The notes beneath the pieces were generated by a model that searched no databases, was not told where the DNA came from, and was given only the letters and a program-made list of their open reading frames with translations. The position numbers were made by a program, and so were the translations under genes. From contig OY970177.1 in the NCBI GenBank assembly GCA_963707975.1, positions 434,001 to 498,000 on the forward strand: a DNA stretch of 64,000 nucleotides. Reading direction: 5' to 3'. This DNA is from CAVVXX01 sp963707975. Lineage in GTDB: Bacteria; Pseudomonadota; Alphaproteobacteria; Micropepsales; Micropepsaceae. This document shows positions 53,767 to 63,338 of the stretch, piece after piece; position 1 is the first letter of the stretch, and each line of letters starts with the position of its first letter.

Positions 53767-54783
53767 ATGTTCAAGCGGCACGCTCTCAGATGGATCATTG
53801 CCGCGGCAGCTCTCATCGTCGCCGTGGCCATCGTGCTGTGGATTTTTGCGCCCAAAAGTATGGGCGTCGTCCATCCGGTGCTGGGTCCCGCGGTGCAAGC
53901 GGTTTATGCCACCGGCACCGTCGAGCCCACGACCATGCTGCCCATAGCGCCCAGGATCGGCGCGCGCATTGTCAGCTTGGAAGTCGACGAAGGCCAGAAT
54001 GTCGTCAAAGGCCAGATAATGGCGCGGCTCGAAAATCAGGATGTCGAGAATGCACTCAACCAGCTGATCGCGCAGGAACAGTTCGCCCATCAGGATTATG
54101 AGCGCTACGCATCCTTGTTGAATAGCGGTGCTATCGCGAAGCAAACCTACGACAAAGCGAAGACAACATGGCTCGCTGCCAGCGCGGCCGTCGCCGAAGC
54201 CAAGGCCCAGGCCCAATACATGGTGCTGACGGCGCCGGCAGACGGCCTGGTCATACGCCGGGACGGAGAAATCGGTGAATTCATCCCGATCGATCAGGCC
54301 GTGTTCTGGCTTTACAGCCACTCGCCGTTGCGCATTTCGGCCGAAGTGGACGAAGAGGATATTTCGCTGGTCAAACAGAACCAGAAAGCGCTGATCCGCG
54401 CCGACGCCTTTCCAGGTCAGATTTTTTACGGCCACGTCGAGAGCATCACGCCCAAGGGCGATCCGGTCGCGCGCAGCTACCGGGTGCGGGTCAGCCTCGA
54501 CAAGGAAACGCCGCTGCAAATCGGCATGACGACCGAGACCAACATTGTCATTCGTGAAACGGGCAGCGCCATTCTGGTTCCGTCTACTGCAGTCGTCGGC
54601 GATCATCTCTGGTGGGTGGTCGACGGCCGCCTGAAGCAGGTTTCCGTCACAGTGGGTGTCAGGGGACCATCGCAGACCGAAATTCTCAAGGGCGTGACGA
54701 CAAACGATCTGATCGTGAAAGAACCGGGTTCAGACCTGAAGGATGGCGAGCACGCGCATGCAAGCGTGGAAGGCGGACAGTGA
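53767..54783 (+). CDS. HlyD/MacA-like adaptor of an ABC exporter
   Basis: About 338 aa. ATG 53767 is preferred because GGAAAG lies 6 bases before it; ATG 53761 is the alternative. Membrane anchor (LRWIIAAAALIVAVAIVLWIF), lipoyl halves (APRIGARIVSLEVDEGQNVVKGQIMARLEN and LTAPADGLVIRRDGEIGEF), a short hairpin and a beta-barrel domain. It joins the FtsX-type permease and ATPase downstream, each gene overlapping the next by 4 bases (GTGA). The perfect FixK box upstream puts the exporter under oxygen control. Confidence 0.88.
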   Translation: MFKRHALRWIIAAAALIVAVAIVLWIFAPKSMGVVHPVLGPAVQAVYATGTVEPTTMLPIAPRIGARIVSLEVDEGQNVVKGQIMARLENQDVENALNQLIAQEQFAHQDYERYASLLNSGAIAKQTYDKAKTTWLAASAAVAEAKAQAQYMVLTAPADGLVIRRDGEIGEFIPIDQAVFWLYSHSPLRISAEVDEEDISLVKQNQKALIRADAFPGQIFYGHVESITPKGDPVARSYRVRVSLDKETPLQIGMTTETNIVIRETGSAILVPSTAVVGDHLWWVVDGRLKQVSVTVGVRGPSQTEILKGVTTNDLIVKEPGSDLKDGEHAHASVEGGQ

Positions 54784-56024
54784 ACCCGCTGCTTCTCGGC
54801 ATAGCCGTTCGCCATTTGATCGCGCGCAAGCGCCAGAGCCTGGTGTCGCTGGCTGGCATTGTACTGGGAGTAGGATTCTTTCTTGGCGTTTCCTCGATGA
54901 TGCTGGGCTCGGAAAATGATTTCATAAAACGCCTGGTGGACAACTCACCTCATATCACCATCGAAGACGAATTCCGCAATCCGCATCTGCAGCCGGCCGA
55001 GCAAATCTATCAAACGGGCGCCGTCGAGATCAGGAACATAAAGCCGGAAACCGAGACGCGCGGCATACGCGGTTATGAGCGCATTCTGGAATATCTGCGC
55101 ACCCTGCCCGGCCTGAAAGCATCTGCGGTGCTGACCGGTCAGGCACTCATCAATTTCGCCGGCAAGGACGTGGCCATCACACTCAACGGCATTGTTCCTG
55201 CAGAAATCAACACCGTCTCGACTATCGAAAATTACATGCAGCAGGGAGACATCGCCAACCTTATCTCCAATGCAGACGGGATCGTGCTGGGAAGCGAGCT
55301 CATTCGCATTCTTTCGCTGCGGATGGATCAGAACGTCACGGTCACGGCGACCACTGGTCAAATCCATACCTTCAAGATCGTCGGCGTCTTTCACACAGGC
55401 CGGGCCAGTTACGACGAGAGCGAGGCATTTGTCACGCTCAAGCGCGTGCAGTCGCTTCTCAACCGCGCCAACCGCGCCAACACCATCGTGATCAAGCTTT
55501 CCGATCCCTATCGATCACGCGACACCGCCGCCGCGATTGAAGCCCATGTCGGTTACAAATCGGTGTCATGGCAGGAAGCATTCGAAGACCTGATGAACAC
55601 GCTGATGATCCGCAATATCATCATGTATTCGGTGGTCAGTGCGGTTTTGGTGGTGGCCGCTTTCGGCATCTACAACGTAATCTCGACCGTGGTGATGGAA
55701 AAACAGCGCGAAATCGCCATCCTGAAATCCATGGGGTTTCATTCTTACGATATCGAGCAGGTTTTTTTGGCCCAGGGCCTGTTGCTGGGCGTAGCGGGCG
55801 CGCTGGCCGGTTTGCCGCTTGGCACCGCCATCATGTTTTCGATGAACGGACTGGAATTCAAGATTCCGGGCGGCGATACAATTCAGCTGCCCATCGACTG
55901 GAGTTGGTACCAGTTCGCCATCGCCGGGGGATTTGCGCTTTTAGCCGCAATGGCGGCGGCGTTCTTGCCCGCGCGAAAGGCGGCGCATCTCCGCCCGGTC
56001 GATATTTTGCGTGGCGGCACGTGA
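54780..56024 (+). CDS. ABC exporter permease, MacB/LolC (FtsX) type
   Basis: 414 aa from GTG 54780, inside the adaptor stop. First membrane helix VSLAGIVLGVGFFLGVSSMML, a long periplasmic domain (about residues 45-265), then three more helices with the FtsX signature VVMEKQREIAILKSMGFHSYDIEQVFLAQGLLLG and a C-terminal PARKAAHLRPVDILRGG. MacB- and LolC-type permeases extrude peptides, lipoproteins or drugs by mechanotransmission. Substrate unknown. Confidence 0.9.
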   Translation: MNPLLLGIAVRHLIARKRQSLVSLAGIVLGVGFFLGVSSMMLGSENDFIKRLVDNSPHITIEDEFRNPHLQPAEQIYQTGAVEIRNIKPETETRGIRGYERILEYLRTLPGLKASAVLTGQALINFAGKDVAITLNGIVPAEINTVSTIENYMQQGDIANLISNADGIVLGSELIRILSLRMDQNVTVTATTGQIHTFKIVGVFHTGRASYDESEAFVTLKRVQSLLNRANRANTIVIKLSDPYRSRDTAAAIEAHVGYKSVSWQEAFEDLMNTLMIRNIIMYSVVSAVLVVAAFGIYNVISTVVMEKQREIAILKSMGFHSYDIEQVFLAQGLLLGVAGALAGLPLGTAIMFSMNGLEFKIPGGDTIQLPIDWSWYQFAIAGGFALLAAMAAAFLPARKAAHLRPVDILRGGT

Positions 56025-56695
56025 CGGACGTCGTTCTCAGGGCCGAAAAGCTCACACGGCGGCTTGCCGAGACAGTTCCGGTCACGCTGGTCGAGAATGT
56101 CAGCCTGGAAATCCGCCAGGGCGAATTTGTCGCCATTACCGGCCCATCCGGTTCAGGCAAGTCGTCACTGCTTTATCTGTTGGGGCTGCTGGACAAGCCA
56201 ACCAGTGGCCGCGTGCTATTGAAAGGCGCCGACACAACCGGACTCGGCGACGACCAGTTAGCCGATTTGCGGCTGTCGGAGCTTGGCTTTGTTTTCCAGT
56301 CGCCGTTTCTGTTGCCGGAATTTTCGGCACTTGAAAACGCGGCCCTGCCGATGCGGCGGCTTGGCAAGCTGTCCGAAGCCGAAGCCAAAACAAGAGCCGC
56401 GAAAACCCTGGGAGACCTTGGCCTTGGCGAGCATGCCGGCAAATTGCCGAATCAGCTTTCGGGCGGTCAAAGCCAGCGTGTAGCCATTGCGCGCGCGCTC
56501 GCAAACGACCCAGCGTTGATTTTGGCCGACGAACCCACCGGAAACCTCGATACCAAGTCAAGCGCGACGGTGCAGCAGATACTGCGCGATCTGGCGCGCG
56601 AGCACGGAAGGGCAGTGCTGGCCGTGACGCACGATGAGGCTTTCGCGGAATCCGCCGACCGCATGATCACGATCATTGACGGGCGTGTGGCGTAG
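56021..56695 (+). CDS. ABC exporter ATPase (LolD/MacB type)
   Basis: 224 aa from GTG 56021, overlapping the permease stop. Walker A GPSGSGKSSLLYLLGLLD, Q-loop FVFQSPFLLPEF, signature LSGGQSQRVAIARALAND, Walker B LILADEPTGNLD and switch His AVTHDEAF are all intact. It powers the exporter made with the two preceding genes; complex form would be adaptor plus permease dimer plus this dimer. Confidence 0.93.
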   Translation: MTDVVLRAEKLTRRLAETVPVTLVENVSLEIRQGEFVAITGPSGSGKSSLLYLLGLLDKPTSGRVLLKGADTTGLGDDQLADLRLSELGFVFQSPFLLPEFSALENAALPMRRLGKLSEAEAKTRAAKTLGDLGLGEHAGKLPNQLSGGQSQRVAIARALANDPALILADEPTGNLDTKSSATVQQILRDLAREHGRAVLAVTHDEAFAESADRMITIIDGRVA

Positions 56696-56888
56696 CGCAC
56701 ACAGGCTTTTCGGGTGGTAGATTTGTCGCGGCCCGAGGAGTATTCACGAATTAGAAAGCCCCAATCGCACATTTCCTAAAAGTCCAATTGAAATATGAAC
56801 CTACCAACGGGCCTCACAAAGGTGCGTAAGGTTTCGTCAAGTAGTAAAAGAGGACCCAGTCACATCACCTTTTTCGCACAAGCCCAAT

Positions 56889-58214
56889 GTGAACTGCATG
56901 TACTCCTCTCAAGGCGGCAAAGACGGCCACCAGCACACAAAGGTCCTTCAGACCCTTTGGGCTCGCTTCAAAGAACATCCTCTTGCACGGGTTGGTCCGG
57001 GCCTTATTACGGGCGTGGCCGACGACGATCCGAGTGGGATAGTCACCTACTCCCAGGCGGGTGCTCAATTTGGCCTGAACATGTTATGGACGATGCCGTT
57101 AGCCTTCCCGCTGATGGCTGCGATCCAATCTATGTGCGCCCGCATAGGCAGGGTCACCGGAAAAGGCCTTGCCGCCAATATCAAGGATGCTTTCCCGCCA
57201 ATCGTCCTTCAGGGCGTCGTCCTGTTATTGTTGGTCGCCAACACGCTTAATATCGCCGCCGATATAGCGGCTATGGGAGAGGTCTCGGAACTCGTCACCG
57301 GATTTAATCGCCACCTTATGACGGTGATATTCGTTTTCGGAACCCTGCTGTTGCAGGTGTTTGTCCCCTATCACCGCTATGTCGTCTACCTAAAATGGTT
57401 GACGCTCTCCCTATTGGCTTACGCTGCAGTCCTGTTCACTGTTCATGTTCCTTGGGGCCAAGTAGCACTGCGAACGGTTTGGCCCGATCTCACACCGGAT
57501 TCCAAAACGGCCACAGTGGTGGTGGGCGTATTCGGGACCACCATCAGTCCTTACCTTTTCTTCTGGCAGACATCAGAAGAGGTCGAGGACATGAAAATCC
57601 GGCAAGATGCTGCACCGCTTAGGCGCGATGAACATTCAGCTAGACCAGAACTCCGTCGTATTCGCTGGGACACTTGGAGCGGCATGTTTTACTCTGATCT
57701 CACGGCCTATTTCATCATTCTGGCGACCGCTGTGACCCTTAATGTGGCAGGGGTGAAAGACATCGAGACGGCTGCCCAAGCGGCGAGCGCGCTGCGCCCT
57801 CTGGCTGGCGATTTTGCATTCATGCTGTTCGCACTTGGAATTCTCGGTGTGGGCCTGATCGGCGTTCCGGTCCTTGCTGGTTCTGCCGCTTACGCCTTTT
57901 CCGAGGCAATGGGGTGGAGTTGGGGCCTCGAACTGAAAGCGACCGACGCTCGCGGTTTCTATGGCGTCATAGCCATCAGCGTGCTCGCCGCACTCATCAT
58001 TCAATATTCCCCAATTAATCCAATGAAGGCCCTGTTCTGGAGTGCGGTAATAAACGGGATTGTAGCCGTGCCTTTAATGGTCGTAATCATTCTGCTTGTC
58101 TCCAAGAAATCCGTCATGGGCCTGTTTACAGCAGGTCGATCGACCATCATCTTGGGCTGGATAGCTACTGTAATCATGGGATTGGCAGCGTTTCTGATGT
58201 TCGTTCCTAGTTAG
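56889..58214 (+). CDS. Nramp-like transporter with altered metal-site motifs
   Basis: 441 aa, about 11 helices. Start is GTG 56889 or ATG 56898; neither has a good ribosome-binding site. The Nramp fold is clear (VGPGLITGVADDDPSGIVTYSQAGAQFG in TM1), but DPGN is DPSG, and the TM6 MPH motif is replaced by TTISPYLFFWQTSEEVED. The Nramp-related magnesium transporters also lose the Met and part of this site. Import of Mg or another divalent ion is possible; the MgtA-type pump three genes away fits Mg. Confidence 0.85.
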   Translation: MNCMYSSQGGKDGHQHTKVLQTLWARFKEHPLARVGPGLITGVADDDPSGIVTYSQAGAQFGLNMLWTMPLAFPLMAAIQSMCARIGRVTGKGLAANIKDAFPPIVLQGVVLLLLVANTLNIAADIAAMGEVSELVTGFNRHLMTVIFVFGTLLLQVFVPYHRYVVYLKWLTLSLLAYAAVLFTVHVPWGQVALRTVWPDLTPDSKTATVVVGVFGTTISPYLFFWQTSEEVEDMKIRQDAAPLRRDEHSARPELRRIRWDTWSGMFYSDLTAYFIILATAVTLNVAGVKDIETAAQAASALRPLAGDFAFMLFALGILGVGLIGVPVLAGSAAYAFSEAMGWSWGLELKATDARGFYGVIAISVLAALIIQYSPINPMKALFWSAVINGIVAVPLMVVIILLVSKKSVMGLFTAGRSTIILGWIATVIMGLAAFLMFVPS

Positions 58215-58422
58215 GCGCCGCTGCCTGCCTCCGCGAGAGCCACCCCAAAATTGTGAAAAATTGTGAATAAGAAACCATGTCCGCTTTGGGATAGGCCGCC
58301 AAGTAATCCACTTTTAGCCAATGTCTAAAGCCGGTTGACCAGCAAAAACCCAATGCCAGCTGAGCCTAGTGTTCATCTGCAGTTCAGACTTCTCGGACGA
58401 TAATCGCTATTTAGAGAGGGGT

Positions 58423-59073
58423 ATGCCTATGAATTTTCCAGCGAAGCTATTTATCGGCGCAACAGTGCTTGTGGGGTGCGCAGTTGCGGCGCAAATCTCC
58501 GCCCTCGCGGCTGATGCCCAACAATCCGCTGACCAGCCACAAGCCACGCAAGCGCAAGATCCCCACGGTACACCTTCAGGGGGTCATGCAATCTCTTCTG
58601 GAGGTCATGGTCAAATCTCTTCTGGTGGTCATGGTCAAATGCCGTCATTTCACGGCCAGATGCCGTCCCAGAATTTCCGCGGGATGCCTCCTGGCTATCA
58701 TGGACCCTCGCAGGGTGGGCAACGCGCGCAGCCTTCCACCGGTGTGCGGGGCGTGCGCGCTCCGAATATGACCGGCGCCTTCCACGGTCACAGCTTTGCT
58801 GAATTTACTTCTCAGGAAAAAGAGGCCTGGACTCACGGCTCTTGGCGCCACACCTGGCATCACCACCACTTTGGCTGGTGGTGGTTTGCCGATGGCTTCT
58901 GGTTTTTCTATCCGGAGCCGCTCTATCCGTACCCGGACTATGTCGGGCCCGAATATTACTACGAAGAAGGCGCGGATTATTATTGGTACTGGTGCGATGA
59001 TCCACCAGGCTATTATCCGTATGTTCAGCAGTGCAACGACGACTGGCAACCTGTACCGCCAACTCCACAATGA
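58423..59073 (+). CDS. Secreted His-, Gly- and Tyr-rich protein
   Basis: 216 aa from ATG 58423 with GAGAGG as ribosome-binding site. A signal peptide (LFIGATVLVGCAVAAQISALAA) precedes a Gly/His/Gln repeat (SGGHGQISSGGHGQM), then a block dense in His and Trp (SWRHTWHHHHFGWWWF) and a Tyr/Pro/Asp tail (YYYEEGADYYWYWCDDPPGYYPY). I recall similar proteins from Bradyrhizobium without known function. His and acidic Tyr clusters could bind metals, matching the metal transporters on each side. Confidence 0.8.
   Translation: MPMNFPAKLFIGATVLVGCAVAAQISALAADAQQSADQPQATQAQDPHGTPSGGHAISSGGHGQISSGGHGQMPSFHGQMPSQNFRGMPPGYHGPSQGGQRAQPSTGVRGVRAPNMTGAFHGHSFAEFTSQEKEAWTHGSWRHTWHHHHFGWWWFADGFWFFYPEPLYPYPDYVGPEYYYEEGADYYWYWCDDPPGYYPYVQQCNDDWQPVPPTPQ
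58582..58633 (+). repeat. Short tandem repeat inside the His-rich protein gene
   Basis: A roughly 24-base unit, GGTCATGGTCAAATCTCTTC plus TGG(A/T), occurs twice with a partial third copy, coding for GHGQISSG. Units differ by a few bases, so it arose by slippage some time ago and could vary in length between strains. Confidence 0.7.
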
Positions 59074-59136
59074 GCTTTTAGTGGATGTTATGTAGAGCAG
59101 TCTCAACCAGTCAGAAGGCAATGCAGAACATGAAAA

Positions 59137-61734
59137 TCAGAGATTACTGATGATTGGGCTTGCGAAACGGCGATAGAACCAGCGTTTCACAAATTCGGCC
59201 AGAAGCAGATAAAGCGCTGTCATAATCGCAATTGCCGCAAGCAGTAGCGGCGGCAGAGGTGTGAAGCCAAACCAGCGTCCGAGTGGTGTGTAAGGCAACA
59301 GCAGCGCCGCCATCACCACAGAGAGTGAGGTGATTGTCAACGCGTGGTGGGGTCGGCTTTTCAGTGGGCTGCCGCGCGTTCGGATGACAAAGATTACCAA
59401 TACCTGCGTCGCCAGAGATTCGACAAACCAGCCTGTATGGAAGAGTACTTCACTCGCATGAAATACCCATATCAGCAACGCGAAGGTCAGAAAGTCGAAT
59501 ACCGAGCTTACCGGCCCCAGCGTCAGCATGAAATTGCGCACAAAACGTATGTCCCAGTGACGCGGACGTTCGATCATCTCAGCATCTACCTCGTCCATCG
59601 GAATGGGCATTTCCGACAAATCGTAAAGCAGATTGTTAAGGAGAATCTGGATTGGCAGCATAGGCAGGAAAGGCAAGAACAGCACACCTCCCGCCATCGA
59701 GAACATGTTTCCAAAATTGGAACTCGTTGCCATCATCACGTATTTCATGATGTTGGCGAAGGTGCGCCGGCCTTCCCGCACGCCATCGACCAGAACGCCC
59801 AGATCCTTCTGCAGCAGAATCATAGCGGCCGCGTCCTTCGCCACGTCAACTGCGCTGTCAACAGAAAGTCCGACGTCTGCCGCATGCAGCGACGGCGCAT
59901 CGTTGATGCCGTCGCCGACGTAACCAACTACATGGCCCTGACGGCGGAGCGCCGCGATAATGCGAAGTTTTTGCGCCGGCGTGACGCGGCAGAAAAGGTT
60001 CACCTCATGCAAGCGCCCTGACAGCGCATCCTCGCTGAGCATGTTGAGCTCTGCACCCGTCAGCAAGCCGCTTACGGGAATGTTGAGCTTGCCACAGACA
60101 TGCTGTGTCACCTGCTCGTTGTCTCCGGAAAGAATGCGGACTCCGACGCCCAGCCGACCTAGCTCTGCAATTGCCTGTGCGGCACTTTGTTTCGGGGGAT
60201 CGAGAAAGGTGGCGAAGCCTGCAAAGATCAAATCGTGTTCGTCCGGGATCCGGATGCAAGTACAATCGGCCGGCATCTCGCGCCAGCCCACTCCCAACGC
60301 GCGAAGGCCATCCTGACCAAGCCGGTCGAGTGTGACTTTGGCTCTTTGGCACGCCGGCTCATCCAACTCCAGTTGCTTACCATCGGGCCCCTGATATCGC
60401 TTCGAAAGCTTCAGAATATCCTCGGGCGCGCCCTTAATGATCAGCACGCGCTGGCCTGCCTTCTCGACCAGGACGGATACCCGCCTCCGCTCGAAATCGA
60501 AAGGCACTTCATCGAGCTTCTTCCATTCGCTGAGATCGGTTTGCCCCGATTTCAAGATGGCCTCATCGAGGGGGCTCTTGAGACCTGTCTCATATGCAGC
60601 ATTCAGGTAGGCGAATTGCAGCACGCCTTGCGTTTTCACACCTGCAAGATCCACTTCATCGGCAAGCGCAACACGGGCTTCAGTGAGTGTGCCGGTCTTG
60701 TCGCTACAAAGGATATCCATGCTACCGAGATCGTGGATAGCGGATAGGCGTTTGACGATAACCTGCTTCTTCGCCATACGTTGCGCGCCTTGGGCGAGCG
60801 TCACCGAAACTACCATGGGCAAAAGCTCGGGTGTCAGGCCCACGGCCAGCGCCAGCGCGAAAAGAAAAGATTCGAGCAATGGCCGCGCAAATAGAAGGTT
60901 CATCAGCAAGGTGAAGAGCGCGAGCAGCACGGTAAGGCGCACGATGAGCAGGCCGAAATCGCGTAAACCGATGGAGAAAGCGGTAGGCGGCGGCTCGCGC
61001 CGGAGAGCGCCGGCGATCTGGCCAAGTTGCGTGGCGCGCCCGGTCGAAACGACAATGGCTTTCCCCGTCCCACTGACAACCGAGCTTCCCATCAGCACTG
61101 CGTTGATGGCGAGGTCGCGATCTGTAGTTAGCCAATCGGCCTGTTTGTCGACTGGATAGGATTCACCTGTAAGCAGGGCCTCATTAATGAACAAATCCTT
61201 GGCTTCCAGCACACGGCAATCGGCCGGCACCAGATCGCCTGCCGCAAGTATAATGACATCGCCGGGAACAATTTGCGCCGCGGGAACATCCCGGGTCGCA
61301 CCATCACGTAAGGCGCGTACCTGTATGGCGACGCTTTCACGTAATTTTTCTGCGGCGTTTTGCGCTCGGTATTCTTGAATGAAGTCGAGCAAAACCGAGA
61401 GCAAAACTATGGTTGCGATGATGATGAAGCTTGCGGAATCTCCTGTTGCGGCAGAGAGACCGGCTGCGACAAGAAGAACAAGAATAAGGGGATTGAGAAA
61501 CCGCCGAAGAAAATTGACCACTACGCGCTGGCGTGCGCTGCCCTCGATAAGATTGAGGCCATACTTGACGAGCCGCGACGCGGCATCGTCCGAACTCAGC
61601 CCGCTGACGCTCGCCTGCACGCGCTCAAGCAATTGGGGAAGAGCTTCCGACCAATAGTCGTTTGTTTGGCGTATCACGGGAACGACACCCTGGACTTTCG
61701 CTCCGCCTATACGCCGATTCCCGAGGCCTGCCAC
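59137..61734 (-). CDS. Magnesium-translocating P-type ATPase (MgtA-like, P3B)
   Basis: 865 aa, starting at GTG 61734 with no clear ribosome-binding site. Actuator LTGESYPVDKQ, phosphorylated Asp in ILCSDKTGTLTEARVA, KGAPEDIL, GDGINDAPSLHAADVGLSVD and the P3B-type C-terminal helix NNLLYDLSEMPIPMDEVD are all in place. These pumps import Mg2+ down its gradient and are induced by low Mg2+ or membrane stress. I see no Mg riboswitch or FixK box in the 226 bases ahead of it. It follows nitroreductase, SDR and CBS genes on the same strand. Confidence 0.92.
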   Translation of the reverse strand: MAGLGNRRIGGAKVQGVVPVIRQTNDYWSEALPQLLERVQASVSGLSSDDAASRLVKYGLNLIEGSARQRVVVNFLRRFLNPLILVLLVAAGLSAATGDSASFIIIATIVLLSVLLDFIQEYRAQNAAEKLRESVAIQVRALRDGATRDVPAAQIVPGDVIILAAGDLVPADCRVLEAKDLFINEALLTGESYPVDKQADWLTTDRDLAINAVLMGSSVVSGTGKAIVVSTGRATQLGQIAGALRREPPPTAFSIGLRDFGLLIVRLTVLLALFTLLMNLLFARPLLESFLFALALAVGLTPELLPMVVSVTLAQGAQRMAKKQVIVKRLSAIHDLGSMDILCSDKTGTLTEARVALADEVDLAGVKTQGVLQFAYLNAAYETGLKSPLDEAILKSGQTDLSEWKKLDEVPFDFERRRVSVLVEKAGQRVLIIKGAPEDILKLSKRYQGPDGKQLELDEPACQRAKVTLDRLGQDGLRALGVGWREMPADCTCIRIPDEHDLIFAGFATFLDPPKQSAAQAIAELGRLGVGVRILSGDNEQVTQHVCGKLNIPVSGLLTGAELNMLSEDALSGRLHEVNLFCRVTPAQKLRIIAALRRQGHVVGYVGDGINDAPSLHAADVGLSVDSAVDVAKDAAAMILLQKDLGVLVDGVREGRRTFANIMKYVMMATSSNFGNMFSMAGGVLFLPFLPMLPIQILLNNLLYDLSEMPIPMDEVDAEMIERPRHWDIRFVRNFMLTLGPVSSVFDFLTFALLIWVFHASEVLFHTGWFVESLATQVLVIFVIRTRGSPLKSRPHHALTITSLSVVMAALLLPYTPLGRWFGFTPLPPLLLAAIAIMTALYLLLAEFVKRWFYRRFASPIISNL

Positions 61735-61960
61735 TAAGGGTGGCTACGGGGCGGATCGTACAGCCCCAGCACCTGCGTCAACTTTCCGCCGAGACGAGAA
61801 TTTTCGTGGTATTTTCTTTGATGCCAGAAGTCGTGGGTAGAGTAATTTTGAGCATGTTCCTGCAAGCGATTGCCTAACGTGTTCCGGGCTTTTGCTCGCC
61901 ATCCTATTTTTTGGCTTTTTTCTCGCGACTACGATCGAATCTCTTTTCGAGTGCGTTCCG

Positions 61961-62539
61961 CTATCTCTTCCAGCGAATATCCGGTGGCTTGCGTGGTACA
62001 GGTTGCGCTATTCCATTAGGGTGTCCGACAATAATTGGCGCGACCGGGTGTGAGCCCTCGGGCAGGCCAATAGTGGCTTTGCCTAGTGCAGTTTCCAACC
62101 ATCGTTGCGCGAAACCGATCCAGCAAGTACCCAAATCCATCGCGCAGGCAGCCAGCATCAAGTTTGCCGCGGCCAGCGAACAATCTTCTACCGCCCAGTC
62201 GTCATCTGAGCCAGCAGAAATCAAAATTAGAACGGGAGCATGATAGAATATTTGAAAGTCGGGATCGCTCAAGTGTGAATGAAAATGATCGGACGCTAGC
62301 TCCGGTCTAAAGCTGGCTAAAATATGTTTCTTAGCATGCTGAGATATGCGATCGAGCAAATCCTGATTTTCTATTACTGTAAATAGCCACGGCTGCCGGT
62401 CGACAGCGCTGGGTGCCTGTATCGCTGCATCAATCAGCGTAGTTAATTGTTCGCGACCAATTGGCTCGGCCGTGTATTGCCGAATTGCCCTTCGCCGATA
62501 AATTGCTTCCAGGACGTCCAAAGCACGCTCCACTTCCAT
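61961..62539 (-). CDS. Nitroreductase-family flavoprotein
   Basis: 192 aa. FMN-binding Arg-rich start (AIYRRRAIRQYTAEPIGREQL), APSAVDRQPWLFTVIEN, and the AVEDCSLAAANLMLAACAMDLGTCWIGFAQRW helix with IIVGHPNG near the end mark the family. It would reduce nitro groups, quinones or flavin using NAD(P)H. Starts 9 bases after the SDR gene, in one unit with the CBS gene whose promoter holds a FixK-like box. A relative (Acg) is part of the mycobacterial dormancy regulon. Confidence 0.87.
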   Translation of the reverse strand: MEVERALDVLEAIYRRRAIRQYTAEPIGREQLTTLIDAAIQAPSAVDRQPWLFTVIENQDLLDRISQHAKKHILASFRPELASDHFHSHLSDPDFQIFYHAPVLILISAGSDDDWAVEDCSLAAANLMLAACAMDLGTCWIGFAQRWLETALGKATIGLPEGSHPVAPIIVGHPNGIAQPVPRKPPDIRWKR

Positions 62540-62548
62540 TATTTGGCT

Positions 62549-63316
62549 TCAACGAGCCGTATAGCCGCCATCGATGACTAGTTCCGCTCCAGTTATAAAC
62601 TTCGCTTCGTCCGAGGCGAGGTACACAACGCCCCAAGCGATGTCATCAGCTTCACCCATATGACCTAATGGATGCAAAGCATCGACCGCCTTGCGCCCAG
62701 TCATCACATCTCCCAAATTATTCAGGTAATGTTCAACCATCGGAGTCCAAATAAATCCGGGGTGAATCGAATTAACCCGGATACGGTCAGCTGCATAGAA
62801 CAGCGCGTCGGTCTTTGTCATTAATCGTACGGCGCCTTTCGAGGCATGATAAGGCGGCACATCGGGCGCGCCCACCAAGCCATAAATCGATGACAAATTG
62901 ATTATACTGCCGCCTCCGGTGTGGCGTAGATGCCGAATTGCGTGCTTGGTACAAAAGAACACGCCCTTAACATTTATGGCCTGAACCCAATCCCATTCGG
63001 CTTCGCTGACCTCGTGGGTCGGCTTGCTTGCACCCGATACGCCAGCGTTATTTACCAACACATCGAACCGGCCGAAACGCTTGACGACGTCGTCGAAAAC
63101 TTTGCTGACTTGCTCCTCCTTACTGACGTCACAATGCCAGTAGCCTGCTTTTCGTCCGTTACCAGCGAGCTGCGCCGCGAAAGCCTGCCCTTCCTTATCA
63201 AGCACATCGAGGATTGCCACTGACGCGCCCTCTTCCGCCATGCGAGAAACTGCGGCGTGGCCAATTCCTAGCGCACCGCCCGTCACAATCGCGACTTTAC
63301 CTGTAAGGCGATTCAC
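62549..63316 (-). CDS. Short-chain dehydrogenase/reductase
   Basis: 255-aa classical SDR. Cofactor motif VAIVTGGALGIGHAAVSRM, NNAG in VLVNNAGVSG, catalytic Ser-Tyr-Lys as SIINLSSIYG and YHASKGAVRLM, and C-terminal ITGAELVIDGGYTAR. Asp in ILDVLDKEG suggests NAD preference. Substrate unknown. Middle gene of the CBS-SDR-nitroreductase unit. Confidence 0.9.
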   Translation of the reverse strand: MNRLTGKVAIVTGGALGIGHAAVSRMAEEGASVAILDVLDKEGQAFAAQLAGNGRKAGYWHCDVSKEEQVSKVFDDVVKRFGRFDVLVNNAGVSGASKPTHEVSEAEWDWVQAINVKGVFFCTKHAIRHLRHTGGGSIINLSSIYGLVGAPDVPPYHASKGAVRLMTKTDALFYAADRIRVNSIHPGFIWTPMVEHYLNNLGDVMTGRKAVDALHPLGHMGEADDIAWGVVYLASDEAKFITGAELVIDGGYTAR

Positions 63317-63338
63317 GCGTTTCTCCTTGCTATGATCT

